The notes under the pieces: generated by a model
The model's database searches: none
Seen by the model: the letters and a program-made list of their open reading frames with translations, nothing else
Told to the model about the DNA's origin: nothing
Shown here: positions 42,527-50,948 of the stretch, in pieces
Position numbering within the stretch: position 1 is the stretch's first letter
How the letters are laid out: each line of letters begins with the position of its first letter
Assembly: GCA_963812255.1 (NCBI GenBank)
Contig: CAWEUM010000003.1
Coordinates: 1,116,001 to 1,180,000, forward strand
Reading direction: 5' to 3'
Source: DATJGR01 sp963812255
Lineage (GTDB): Bacteria > Pseudomonadota > Gammaproteobacteria > Pseudomonadales > Azotimanducaceae
Length of the DNA: 64,000 nt
Made by a program: the position numbers and the translations under genes

Positions 42527-43708
42527 TTATCGTTGCGCCCGATGCAGCACCACCAACAGGCCGGCAATCGCGGCCAGGCCAGCGCTTGTGAAGAACGCAG
42601 CGCTCGCGCCGAGGCGGTCCCACAGCAGACCGGCCAGCACGCTCGCAATGAGCAGAGCAACGCCGGTCGCCAGGTGGTAGACACCGAACGCAGAACCGCG
42701 CAGCGCAGCGGGTGCGCGCTCCGCTACGAGTTTGGCAAACAATCCCTGTGTCAGCGCCATATGCGCGCCCCATAACGCGGTGCCGGCCAGCACCGCCAGA
42801 TAGTGCGACGCGCTCGCCAGCACGACATCGGCACCAACCAGCAGCGCGATGCCCGCAAGCAGCAACCCACGCACACCCAACGAATCCGCCAGCGCGCCCG
42901 CGGGATAGGCAAGCCCCGCGTAGACGACGTTCATTACCACGAGCACCACCGGGGCAAATGCCAATGATAAACCCGTGGCATGCGCCTGCAGAATGAGAAA
43001 AGCTTCGCTGAAGCGCGCCAGCGAAAACACCACGCCGACTATCACCACACGCCAGTACGCCCGATTCAGTCGCGCCAGATCACGCATCGCAATCGGCGCG
43101 GCGGCGGGCTCGCCGGTGGCGCGGGTCTTGCTTTCCTTGACTGCAAACACCACCAACAGCACGGCGACGCTCGCCGGAATGGCGGCAACCCAGAACACCG
43201 CGCGCATATCGTCGGCAAAGACAAACATCAGTGCGACGGCAAGCAAAGGCCCGATGAATGCGCCGGTTGTATCCAGCGCCTGACGCAGGCCATACGCCCT
43301 GCCGCGAATCGCCTCCGGCGTGACATCCGCCACCAGTGCATCGCGCGGCGCACCACGAATACCCTTGCCGATGCGATCCGCGAATCGTGCTAACAGCACC
43401 ACGAAGGCGCTGTCGGCCAGTGGAAACAGCGGTTTGGACAGTGCGGCCAGTCCGTAGCCGGCCAGCAGCAGGGGCTTACGTCGTCCGAACCGGTCCGAGA
43501 AATAGCCCGAAAATACCTTAACGATGGATGCCGTGGCTTCGGCTACGCCATCGACTATCCCCACCACCACAACACTCGCACCCAGCGTGGCGGTGAGAAA
43601 CAGCGGCAGCAGTCCGTGAATGGTCTCGGAGGAAATGTCCATGAACAAACTGACGAAGCCGAGTGCCCAGACGGTGCGCGGCATCGCTGGCAGTGACGCA
43701 GGCGGCAT
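42527..43708 (-). CDS. MFS transporter
   Basis: A 393-residue permease with twelve hydrophobic segments. Motifs: SLFMDISSETIHGLLPLFLTATLGAS in helix 1 and VKVFSGYFSDRFGRRKPLLLAGYGL, the conserved loop 2-3 motif, then RFADRIGKGIRGAPRDALVADVTPEAIRGRAYGLRQ, which is typical of a group of MFS efflux proteins with the sequence GIRxAPRDAL. It starts 6 bases downstream of the lactone oxidase gene stop on the same strand, so the two are an operon. Substrate unknown. Confidence 0.9.
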   Translation of the reverse strand: MPPASLPAMPRTVWALGFVSLFMDISSETIHGLLPLFLTATLGASVVVVGIVDGVAEATASIVKVFSGYFSDRFGRRKPLLLAGYGLAALSKPLFPLADSAFVVLLARFADRIGKGIRGAPRDALVADVTPEAIRGRAYGLRQALDTTGAFIGPLLAVALMFVFADDMRAVFWVAAIPASVAVLLVVFAVKESKTRATGEPAAAPIAMRDLARLNRAYWRVVIVGVVFSLARFSEAFLILQAHATGLSLAFAPVVLVVMNVVYAGLAYPAGALADSLGVRGLLLAGIALLVGADVVLASASHYLAVLAGTALWGAHMALTQGLFAKLVAERAPAALRGSAFGVYHLATGVALLIASVLAGLLWDRLGASAAFFTSAGLAAIAGLLVVLHRAQR

Positions 43709-43714
43709 CGCGCG

Positions 43715-44887
43715 TCAGGGGCGCACGTTGCGCAGATAGTCGTTCAGGAAGATCCCACTCGGATCCACCGCATCGCGTGCAGCCCACCAGTCGTGCCACC
43801 GCGGGTGAATATCCGCCAGCTGCGTACCGTCGAGGTAGTTCACTTTTCCCCAGTGCGGCCGGCCATCGTGAGCGCGGAAGATCTCCTCGCAAGCCTCGTA
43901 GTAGGCGCGCTCGTCTTGGTTGACATCCTGATGCACGGAGATGGTGACGGTGGGACGCGCGTAGGCGCTGGACAGCCACACGTCGTCGGCGGCGAGCGTG
44001 CGATATTCAACCGGCCATTGGACATCGGTGAAGCGCGTGCGCAGCAGATGCCGGATCGCCTCAAAACACGCGAGACCCTGCTCCGCCGGCATGCTGTATT
44101 CCATCTCCGTGTGGAAGTGCGGTCGATGATTGGGCAATACCTCGTAGCTCCAGGCGCAGCGACCACCTTCCTCTGCCAACGGATACACCGGCTCGGCATC
44201 GGTCTCTGCGATGGATTTGGCATTCGCCAGGTCGGTTTTCGGGTTCCAGAAGAATTCGAAGTGGCGCGTCGCGGCAACCAGGGCCCCGATATTGTCACGC
44301 AGCGCAGCAAACGGTTCCGTCCAGCCGCGCTCGGCCAGCTTATAGGCGGCTCTCAACTGCAAGTGCAGCTGTGTGACGATGCCGAACGCGCCCAGATGCA
44401 GGCGCAGCGCACCCGCCAGTGCCGCTTCGCGCCGGGCATCGCACGTAACGATCTCACCCGACGCCAGCACGACGCGCGCACCCACCACAGCCGACGAGAG
44501 ATTTTTCAATTGCGGACCAGTACCGTGCGTGCCGGTGGCTACCGCCCCGCCAATGGTCTGGCGGTCGATATCGCCCTGATTGGGCAATGCCAGTCCCTGA
44601 TCGTGTAATGCGCGACCAAGCGCATAGATCGGCGTGCCCGCCCACACCCAGGCACGCTCCGTATCTGAGTCTGCGGCAACGACGCCGGACAGACCCGAGA
44701 CATCGACAATGACATCGTCGTTCGGCACCAGTGGTGCATGGCTATGCCCGGCACCTGCTGTGCGAACAGTGAGATGCGATTGTCGCGCGGCACGCACGAT
44801 GGCCACGGCATCGGCTTCGCTGCGGATGAAGTGCAGCGCGCCCACCTTTGCGCGTTGTCGCCCCGACCAGTTCTTCCAGGAAACCAT
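43715..44887 (-). CDS. FAD-linked sugar-lactone oxidase (D-arabinono-1,4-lactone oxidase family)
   Basis: A 390-residue VAO-type flavoprotein. FAD-binding part: TVRTAGAGHSHAPLVPNDDVIVDVSGLSGV, WVWAGTPIYALGRALHDQGLALPNQGDIDRQTIGGAVATGTHGTG. The C-terminal ALO domain ends in HPRWHDWWAARDAVDPSGIFLNDYLRNV. The start at 44887 has GGAGGTG at the right distance. Family members oxidise sugar-1,4-lactones or alditols. With the MFS gene behind it, it may form a two-gene uptake-and-oxidation or efflux unit. Confidence 0.9.
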   Translation of the reverse strand: MVSWKNWSGRQRAKVGALHFIRSEADAVAIVRAARQSHLTVRTAGAGHSHAPLVPNDDVIVDVSGLSGVVAADSDTERAWVWAGTPIYALGRALHDQGLALPNQGDIDRQTIGGAVATGTHGTGPQLKNLSSAVVGARVVLASGEIVTCDARREAALAGALRLHLGAFGIVTQLHLQLRAAYKLAERGWTEPFAALRDNIGALVAATRHFEFFWNPKTDLANAKSIAETDAEPVYPLAEEGGRCAWSYEVLPNHRPHFHTEMEYSMPAEQGLACFEAIRHLLRTRFTDVQWPVEYRTLAADDVWLSSAYARPTVTISVHQDVNQDERAYYEACEEIFRAHDGRPHWGKVNYLDGTQLADIHPRWHDWWAARDAVDPSGIFLNDYLRNVRP

Positions 44888-44984
44888 GCGCGGCACCTCC
44901 CGAACACCAACGGATTCAGAAACGTAGCAGCAGCCGATCGACGTCGCGTTGTACAGCTTCCATCGATTTATTAAGTGGGACGTG

Positions 44985-45107
44985 TGAACCGCACCGGGTC
45001 CCCGGGAGGCTCGTGGGTTTGAGTCAATCCGCCATGGCCGACTCTTCCGATTGATAGTACGCGAGTTCGAGTTCCGCTGGTGGCACGTTGCCGATCGGTT
45101 CCAATGG
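44985..45107 (-). mobile_element. IS3-family transposase, 3'-end remnant
   Basis: The end of a minus-strand frame reads LEPIGNVPPAELELAYYQSE followed by ESAMAD and a stop at 45024, which is the usual last part of an IS3-type integrase-core transposase; the bases after the stop (to about 44985) also resemble the noncoding end of such elements (ACTCAAACCCACGAGCCTCC). The rest of the element is gone. It sits just outside the tRNA-like repeat at 45271. Residues before LEPIGN do not look like transposase, so the joint is near 45110. Confidence 0.65.
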
Positions 45108-45270
45108 CGAGCGGCTCGCCGGCGGCGCGCGGTTCACCGAGAACGACTTGAGAGCCAAGGTCGCCAGCGACTCGGAGAGCCTCTGCACGGCATCGGCGCG
45201 GCTTGGTGCGTAAGACAGATCGAAGCCAGTAAGACAGATTGTGGATACCCGCGAGCGCAAGTCTTTGATA

Positions 45271-45304
45271 AATGGTAGCTACGGGTGGACTTGAACCACC
45301 GACC
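45271..45304. repeat. 34-bp copy of the tRNA-Met 3' end (putative att site, left)
   Basis: These 34 bases are identical to 59415-59448, the 3' end of the tRNA-Met gene with its T-arm, acceptor arm and CCA. The first base past the match differs on both ends. The two copies are in the same orientation, as expected for attL and attR of an element integrated in a tRNA gene. The left copy is only the 3' fragment; the complete tRNA is at the right. Confidence 0.85.
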
Positions 45305-45669
45305 ACGCCGCGCGCGAGATTCTGGGTGCGACGCTGTTGGGCGCGATCTTTGCCGTGGCGTTCTGGGGCGTGCTGACTGTGTTTCCGCACCTGTGGATGT
45401 TCTTCCTGTGGACGCTTCTCGCCACGCTGCTGGTGGCCCGCAGACTGTATGGGCTGAGCCCGACGCGCCTGACACCCGGACTGTGATTGAACACCCTGAT
45501 AACCATGCTCCTGCTGCTGGGGCAGTCCGTGCAGGACAGCGCGGCAGGAAAGGATGTGTACACCGCATTCGCCGTTCGGATGGGGCTGTTCACTGCGGTG
45601 ACGATATACGCGTGCGCGATGGTCTATCTGATCGACCGACGGCCAGACAGACGTCCCGAACTCAGCTGA
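45295..45669 (+). pseudogene. C-terminal part of a DUF2955/FUSC-type membrane protein with an in-frame stop
   Basis: Directly after the att-like repeat a frame without start codon reads HAAREILGATLLGAIFAVAF and GVLTVFPHLWMFFLWTLLAT, two membrane segments, then LTPGL, a TGA at 45484-45486, and in the same frame NTLITMLLLLGQSVQDSAAG, KDVYTAFAVRMGLFTAVTIY. The second part resembles the end of DUF2955 permeases. A TGG-to-TGA change would explain the stop. The 5' half is absent at the island edge. A short following frame (45694, MALMRRPRIRPDTLKWWL) is cut too. Confidence 0.55.
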
Positions 45670-45735
45670 CAGCGCCGCAAGCGGCGCCCGGAGAAATGGC
45701 GCTCATGCGGCGACCGCGCATCCGACCCGACACGC

Positions 45736-46050
45736 TCAAGTGGTGGCTGACGAGCAAGGCCGTGACTGACCCAGTGTCAGCCAGGCGCCGAGGCACAGCG
45801 TCACGATATGCAACGCGCGCCGCCGGGCAACATCGTCCGGCAACCCGGTGATCTCGACGATCAGCGCTGCATAGTGATCGGTGAGCCATACATACCACTC
45901 ATCGCGCCGCCCACGTGCCACATCGTTGCGAGCTAGGTAGGCGAAGGCCTCGAACGCAAAGGCATCTTGAGTTCTTACCACGTGCTCAAGGTGCGAACTG
46001 ATGAGGCGGAGCAGTTTTTCGCGCGCAGTGCGGCCCGGCTTCAGCAACAT
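45736..46050 (-). pseudogene. C-terminal ligand-binding part of a TetR-like regulator
   Basis: The frame reads TAREKLLRLISSHLEHVVRT, QDAFAFEAFAYLARNDVARG and GAWLTLGQS, which looks like the helical C-terminal domain of a TetR-family protein. The helix-turn-helix domain is missing; the sequence passes directly into the TauD-like remnant at about 46045. The end after LGQS also looks foreign. TetR assignment is tentative since the diagnostic DNA-binding part is absent. Confidence 0.45.
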
Positions 46051-46642
46051 CGACTCCTATTTTCGCGGAAAATACTGGGCTCGCTTCGATGTGATTGAAC
46101 AGCATCTTGAGCAGGTAGCGGCTCTCGCGTTCGGACACGCCTCGGATGCGAGTGGTAAAGCCTCGATTCACCCACAGGATAGGCAGCCCCGTTTCCGGAT
46201 GTGCGATCACAATCGGGTGCACGTGCACGGGATACTGGGTACCCGGATTGGGATCGATGCCGTAGCCCGCCTTCCAGGGCAGCGTGCCGTCGTGTACCGC
46301 GGCAAGGTTGGCGACCAACGATTTGACGGGAGGCGACAGTGTTTCGTAAGCGTGATTCTTGTTCGCAAACAGGGTGTCGCCGCCGCCGTTTTCCGGCACC
46401 TGTGTCACATACAGCAACGACGTGCTGATCGGTGTTTCGTCGCAGGATACGTCCGTATGCCAGCCTTCGCCGGCAGTGAATCTCGAGTTGGCATTCGTCT
46501 TGATCGGCGCCACATCGGGATCCGCATCCTTGGGTGTGAGCCTGTGCCGATGCAGCACCCAGTGATGCAATTGGCACGACTCTTCGGAGGTAGCGCCGGG
46601 GGGCGAGCCAAGCTGCGCACGTCGGCGCATGCGCGCAGGCAA
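46045..46642 (-). pseudogene. tauD-like: TauD/TfdA family dioxygenase, truncated at both ends
   Basis: The central part of an Fe(II)/2-oxoglutarate dioxygenase is clear: RFTAGEGWHTDVSCDETP (metal HxD), LLYVTQVPENGGGDTLFANK, LAAVHDGTLPWKAGYG, HPETGLPILWVNRGFTTRI and RYLLKMLFNHIEASPVFSA. The N-terminal 80 or so residues and the C-terminal part with the second histidine and the arginine that holds 2-oxoglutarate are gone, so the protein cannot be active. Both joins are to unrelated gene pieces. Confidence 0.75.
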
Positions 46643-46675
46643 CAGTTCGGCCCGTCGATTGCCCGAACTGATCTT

Positions 46676-47139
46676 TCAACCTTTCCGGAATCCAGTGAGC
46701 GCTGCCAGTTCAGCCGACGACAGTTGCGGAGCGAAGGTATCCGACGACGCCAGTCGCCAGTCTTGCGCGTAGTCCGTCGGAATATCCGCGCCCAGCAGGA
46801 CGTTGGATTCCAGCGTCGGATACAGCTCGTCGAAATGGAGATTCGTCTCGTTGGCGCCGCGGCGCCAGATCAGGTGTGGGAACAGTTGGACCGGATCATC
46901 CAAACCCATGGCACCAATCATGTCGAAGGCAGATTCGAGCGTGCGCTGATGAAAGCTGGCAACCCGCTTGTACCGCTGCTCAATGTTTAGCGCGTTGCCA
47001 CGCTTGCGGTTCTGGGTGGCAATACCGGTGAGGTGTTGGTATTGCAGGATTGCGACTGAATACAGCCCAACGCCAGCATCATGGTGCGTGCAGCGTTGAC
47101 CAGGTCCGCGCCGACTGCCAGCTTGACCACAATATCGAA
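46676..47139 (-). pseudogene. FMN-binding glutamate-synthase-like protein, C-terminal remnant with frameshift
   Basis: The pieces FDIVVKLAVGADLVNAARTM and LALGCIQSQSCNTNT are read in one frame and TGIATQNRKRGNALNIEQRY plus KRVASFHQRTLESAFDMIGA in another. Together they rebuild the C-NTNxCPTGIATQ cluster region of GltB-like proteins, with a few bases lost near 47030. The rest of the large protein (usually over 500 residues) is missing. The end carries YPTLESNVLLGADIP and then a decayed tail. Confidence 0.7.
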
Positions 47140-47182
47140 CCCCGAGGTCGCAGGTTCGATGGCCGGGGTCGACCATCCGTGG

Positions 47183-47350
47183 GCCGTGCGCGCTGTCGGT
47201 GCGGCGAACGGCGCCAATCTCATCCCGATCATCATTTCGTGCCACCGCGTGATCGGCCTCGACGGATCACTCACCGGCTTCGGTGGCGGCCTCGAGACGA
47301 AGCGGTGGCTACTCGATCTGGACCGCAGCCGTTCGGGGCTGTTCGGCTGA
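47183..47350 (+). pseudogene. ogt-like: Methylated-DNA-protein cysteine methyltransferase (Ogt), C-terminal fragment
   Basis: The stretch VRAVGAANGANLIPIIISCH, then RVIGLDGSLTGFGGGLETKR and WLLDLDRS is the end of an O6-methylguanine-DNA methyltransferase, including the active-site CHRV; the usual P before C is S here. The first two thirds of the gene, with the helix-turn-helix start, are replaced by unrelated sequence, so it is a remnant. It is divergent from the glutamate-synthase-like piece with about 45 bases between. Confidence 0.75.
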
Positions 47351-47413
47351 CGGATCGGAGAAGGCGCGATCCCGCGAGCAGCATCCGGGTGCCAACTTGC
47401 GTTTCACGGCGTC

Positions 47414-48758
47414 CTAACTCTGACAGGTCCCGGCCGCCAAGCAGATGGTTCGCAAAACGCGGTTGCCGTTGAAGGTGCCCGCGTTGTACTTTAGCAACCG
47501 TGCGAAGACGCCGTCACGATCGCCGTCCTGATTCTGCTTCGCTCGCCACACGATAACACCGCGGCCGCGTCTATCCAGCGCGATGGCGGGCCGGTCCTGC
47601 ACAAGCGGTGTCGTGGTGTTGTACCGGAAGGCCGGTTCGACAGGCCGCCCATCCGAAGAGTAAATCCGGGCAGCGACACCCGAGAGGCTGCCGTCCGGCG
47701 CCTCGTAGGCGATTGCGAATTCACCGTTCGGCAACACGTCGACCTCGGGCGCCCCACTGGGTTTATTGGTGTTCACTTCGAATCGCGCGCCCAGTGCGTT
47801 TCCGTTGCTGTCGTACCTGCGCGCCAGAATCCCGATCGACGCACCCGGTACGCCGGGGCCGGTGAAGTTGACCGCTTGCCACGCGACCACGAAGTTGCCG
47901 TGGGCGTCGGCGTCAATGCTCATGTTGTTCACGACACCTGAGGCCGAATCCATTCTGCTTGTGACGTTGACTTGAGCGGGTCCTCCTAAGGGTAGACCGT
48001 TTAAGTCGAATCTTCGGAATACCACGTCCTGATTTGCGCCCACGTTCCCCGCGGACCATCCAACAACAAAATTGCCAAGGGAATCCATGGCCACTTGTGG
48101 ATATGTGTGATCGATATCTGGATCGGTGCTGATGTCGAACTCGCTTCCCTGTGCGTTCCCGGAAGCATCGAATCGTTGCCCCCGTATGCCGCGCTTGCTG
48201 TTGCCGGCTGTCGCATCTTCCCAAACCACCACGAAACGGGCGTCGTTGGCCATCGCGACGTTTGCGCGGTGTTGTTGGCCCTGGGTGGTGGTATTTACCG
48301 GGATGTTGGCACCTTGCGCCTGTCCCGCGGCATTGTAACGTTGCGCGAACACGCCGGTACCACTGCCGTCGTCGCCAAAGTCTTGCCAGGCAACGACGAA
48401 GTCTCCAGCTGGCGCCATCGCGATCGCCGGGAATGTCACGTCTGAGTTGGCTGTTGTGTTGACTTGAAACTCACCTCCAAGCCGCCGGCCCGCGAAGTCA
48501 TATCGTTGGGCGAGGACATTCGCTCCGGTACCCGGTGCTTCGAAGGTCTGGAACACGACGATGAAATTCCCGGCAGCGTCGGACGCGACATCCGGTGCCA
48601 CCTGGTCGTTCTCGGTGGTGGTGTTGACCTGAAACTCGTTTCCCAGGGGTTCGCCCTGGACGCTTGTTGGCGCCATGACGGCTACGAATGAGCATGAGCA
48701 GACCGCATAACCGGATAGAACCAGTCGCGCCGAGAAATCACTCAATTTCGATAGCATT
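47414..48758 (-). CDS. Secreted repeat protein with EFQVNTTT-type repeats
   Basis: The ATG at 48758 (GGAGGGGC upstream) gives 447 residues. A signal peptide (LSGYAVCSCSFVAVMAPTSVQG) is followed by about six to seven units of 55-65 residues of the pattern G-EFQVNTTT ... P-VA-D--GNFVVVWQ ... G--AQRYD--G. Such units are known from many bacterial surface proteins and probably form blades or beta-sandwich strands. The last two units drift. A C-terminal NGNRVLRTICLAAGTCQS has two cysteines. Likely secreted or surface-bound; function unknown. Frames upstream of 48758 are not part of it. Confidence 0.75.
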
Positions 48759-48788
48759 TGCTTGCCCCTCCAGCCCCAGACATGCTCG

Positions 48789-49193
48789 CTAGATGTCTGG
48801 ATCGACGAACATTCCCAACTCGACGACCTCATCGGAACTCTCAACGAAGTCGGTCCCGTCGACGTCGATACGCTCGCCAATGTCGACAACTTCCTCGTTT
48901 TCCCGATACGACACGTTCCAAGTCTCGCCGACCTGTATTGGCGTTGGCAGGGATGTGTCGGGCGGCGTGTTGGTATGAGAAACCGGGACGAGAGTTGGAG
49001 CGGGTTGATACTCGCGTCCGGAATCCGTGATTGTTTGCGGCGCACCTGGCGCGGCATCGGAGTTGGTGACTGCTTCAGGCACGGCGTGAATGCTTCCACC
49101 AATTCTGTTGACCTCGAGGAGCGCCAGTCCCGCCAGAGACAGCGCACTCACAGCGGCGACAAGCGCTACTCGAGCGACTGTGCCGGGCCTCAT
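48789..49193 (-). CDS. Membrane-anchored small protein of unknown function
   Basis: The ATG at 49193 shares its A with the TGA of the previous gene (TGATG), so translation is coupled. The 134-residue protein has an N-terminal anchor or signal (VARVALVAAVSALSLAGLAL), a proline/threonine-rich middle and an acidic C-terminus (VVDIGERIDVDGTDFVESSD). I know no family. It sits between two secreted proteins on the same strand, 30 bases before the repeat protein gene, which suggests a four-gene secreted set with a common transcript. Confidence 0.6.
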   Translation of the reverse strand: MRPGTVARVALVAAVSALSLAGLALLEVNRIGGSIHAVPEAVTNSDAAPGAPQTITDSGREYQPAPTLVPVSHTNTPPDTSLPTPIQVGETWNVSYRENEEVVDIGERIDVDGTDFVESSDEVVELGMFVDPDI

Positions 49194-49543
49194 CACGGGT
49201 TCAACAGATCGATTCGAGGTGCGAAGCAAAAGCCGTTGTGCTTCTTGGCGTCATCCACAAACACCATGACCGATCGCTGGGTCAGCTGGGCGAGCTGCGC
49301 AATCTCGAAACTGCGATTTGCCACGTCTCTCTCGGCGAAGTCGCCGCTGCAACTGAAGGAAACCCAGTCTCCGGCGCACGCCAGCCCCGCACTCGATGGT
49401 GGGTTGACCAGCTTTGCCATACAGCCGCCATAGTTGTTTGCGTCGGAAAGGGTTCGAGTGACCTGGGTCTGGTAGTTCTTGGAGGCGGCGTGAGTGTTGG
49501 CCGCCAGAAGTATCGTTGCAATGAGACACAGTGGTCGAATCAT
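49193..49543 (-). CDS. Small secreted protein with conserved cysteines
   Basis: The protein of 116 residues starts at the ATG 49543 with a clear signal peptide (IRPLCLIATILLAANTHA). The mature part has GGCMAKLVNPPSSAGLACAG, DWVSFSCSGDFAERDVANRS and VMVFVDDAKKHNGFCFAPRI; four cysteines suggest two disulfides. The pattern W-SFSC-G and KKHNGFCFAPRID is familiar from small secreted proteins of unknown role. Its stop overlaps the next gene (48789-49193). It may work outside the cell, but nothing more can be said. Confidence 0.65.
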   Translation of the reverse strand: MIRPLCLIATILLAANTHAASKNYQTQVTRTLSDANNYGGCMAKLVNPPSSAGLACAGDWVSFSCSGDFAERDVANRSFEIAQLAQLTQRSVMVFVDDAKKHNGFCFAPRIDLLNP

Positions 49544-49844
49544 GACGATGTTCCTTTGCCGGTGCACGGGTGCCGATTGGTCGGAGGCTGCATACATGGA
49601 GGCACGGTGTCAACGACTTTGAGCGTGGCGGCTTCGGCCTCACATTCCGCGCCAAGCGACCAACGCACGCACGCCGATCCTTCTTTCGTTCCGCGCTCTG
49701 GCCCGGGTCAGGACTTCCGAATCAACCACCGCGCGCGTGTGCGGCTGTCGGCGGTGTCGTTGTCCGGTTCAATTCGGCTGGTATGGGTTTGCACGGTACT
49801 GACAAATTAACTGGATCGACTGATGCAGAAGTCTTTCGAGAACA
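49544..49844. other. Gap upstream of small secreted gene, with likely IS6 end
   Basis: This 300-base stretch should contain the promoter of the secreted gene set. At its right end, near 49785-49820, it passes into what looks like the noncoding end of the IS6-type remnant. Short frames on both strands show no family similarity. I see no repeat or RNA gene here. Confidence 0.4.
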
Positions 49845-50126
49845 TCATGCAGCGACTGCCACGTTCCAAGATTCAAATGCACGCATGCGACGAGTTCGGT
49901 AGAACGCCGCCGATACCAGGTGGCGCTGTTGGTTGAATAGGTTGTAGACAACGGCATGGACACTCAAGAATCGTTGCGCTTGCTCAGGCGACGAGAAGCC
50001 ACGCATGCCTCGTTCGCGGACTCGGGTCGGCTGGTGAGAAAGCTCTGCCCGGTTGTTCGCATAGTGATCGGTATCGTGAATCGTTGCTGGCATCAGTTCC
50101 CGATGGGCAACACCGTAGCTGCCGAC
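49845..50126 (-). mobile_element. IS6-family transposase, C-terminal remnant
   Basis: The frame reads GSYGVAHRELMPATIHDTDH then YANNRAELSHQPTRVRERGM and RGFSSPEQAQRFLSVHAVVY, ending in AFESWNVAVAA. NNRAE-SHQPTR-RER-M--F is the C-terminal part of the IS6-family DDE domain with the catalytic Glu. The front part of the transposase with the two Asp residues is missing; the upstream sequence is a protein-kinase gene, cut at the joint near 50130. Confidence 0.78.
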
Positions 50127-50635
50127 GGGTGGAAGAAGCTCAGTCCGCTGATGAACGCATCGCCAAACGCGTTCAAAAGCACATTCTCCGGTCTGACGTC
50201 GCGATGCACGAATCCACGACGGTGAATGAAGTCGAGCGCACTCGCCACCCGACGCGCAATAGTGATGCACTTCGATCTATCGAGGGTCCCGTGTTCCGCG
50301 AGTTCATTGGAAAGTGCGCCGGGCATGAACTCGTACGAGAAGAATGGCGATCCCTCGTGATTGCCAGAATCCAAGACGTTCACAATCGCAGGATGTGATA
50401 GGTCTGCCGTAAATCTCGCTGCGCGTTCGAGCAATTGGTACCGTCTAGCGATGTCCCCATCCTCACCGCGCATGTAGGACAAGAGAGCAGCCCGTCGATG
50501 AAGTAGAGGGTCTAGCACCTCGTAGAATGCGACAAACGGACCCGTGGCTAGCAGCGCCTGAATTTGGTATCGACCGACTTGGTCGCCTAGTCGATATGGT
50601 GCGAGGCTAGAGTCGGGATTACGCATCGAGCGCAC
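50093..50635 (-). pseudogene. Ser/Thr protein-kinase-like domain, truncated by an IS6 remnant
   Basis: A 180-codon frame. GRYQIQALLATGPFVAFYEV and LDPLLHRRAALLSYM replace the glycine loop and the VAIK region; the ATP-binding Lys is not present. HPAIVNVLDSGNHEGSPFFS and YEFMPGALSNELAEHG are N-lobe strands, and GFVHRDVRPENVLLN keeps the catalytic HRD motif, although R replaces the usual K. The DFG position reads ISGLS. After that the sequence passes into the IS6 remnant, so the C-lobe is lost. It may have been a pseudokinase even before truncation. Confidence 0.7.
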
Positions 50636-50860
50636 GAGGGCATCTGGGGAGTAGTCGCTCGGCCATGGTCAAGCAATCTAGCGCACGCGAACGATGTCTC
50701 CAAGGCAACCCTGACCTCTAACGGCCGCGCGTTGGAAGCGAACTATCGAATCGATGCTTGACCGCTTTGGTAAACGAAAAGTCCACGTTTGATGCGAGCC
50801 AGCAAGGTTCGATAGCGGTGAGGTGCGCACCGGCACATTCGAAGAAGTTGAGGAGGAAAA

Positions 50861-50936
50861 AGCAGGTGACGCCTAGAAGGCGGTTCCAGGCGCCCTCGCG
50901 CGCGCCTGGAACCGCTTGCATTAGGCGGCACCTGCT
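50861..50936 (-). terminator. Long imperfect palindrome with T5, terminator for the gene at 50949
   Basis: Arms AGCAGGTG / CACCTGCT (outer), GCCTA / TAGGC (middle) and GCGGTTCCAGGCGC / GCGCCTGGAACCGC (inner, 14 bp perfect) form one extended stem of 76 bases, followed on the minus strand by TTTTT. It begins 13 bases after the stop of the minus-strand gene 50949-51500. The stem with internal loops recalls integron attC sites, but the core GTTRRRY is not intact. The rest of the gap 50636-50860 shows nothing definite. Confidence 0.65.
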
Positions 50937-50948
50937 ATGAGAACGCCG

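Noticed and set aside
45271..45304. A second, functional tRNA gene at the left repeat
   Set aside because: Only the 3' 34 bases match; the D-arm and anticodon arm are missing.
45285..45851. 188-codon plus-strand frame beginning MDLNHRPRRARD
   Set aside because: It starts inside the tRNA-like repeat and is an out-of-frame reading of the DUF2955-like pseudogene; composition is arginine-rich shadow-like.
50861..50936. Integron attC site
   Set aside because: Hairpin architecture is similar, but the conserved GTT/AAC core triplets are not present and no integrase was seen; annotated as a terminator instead.
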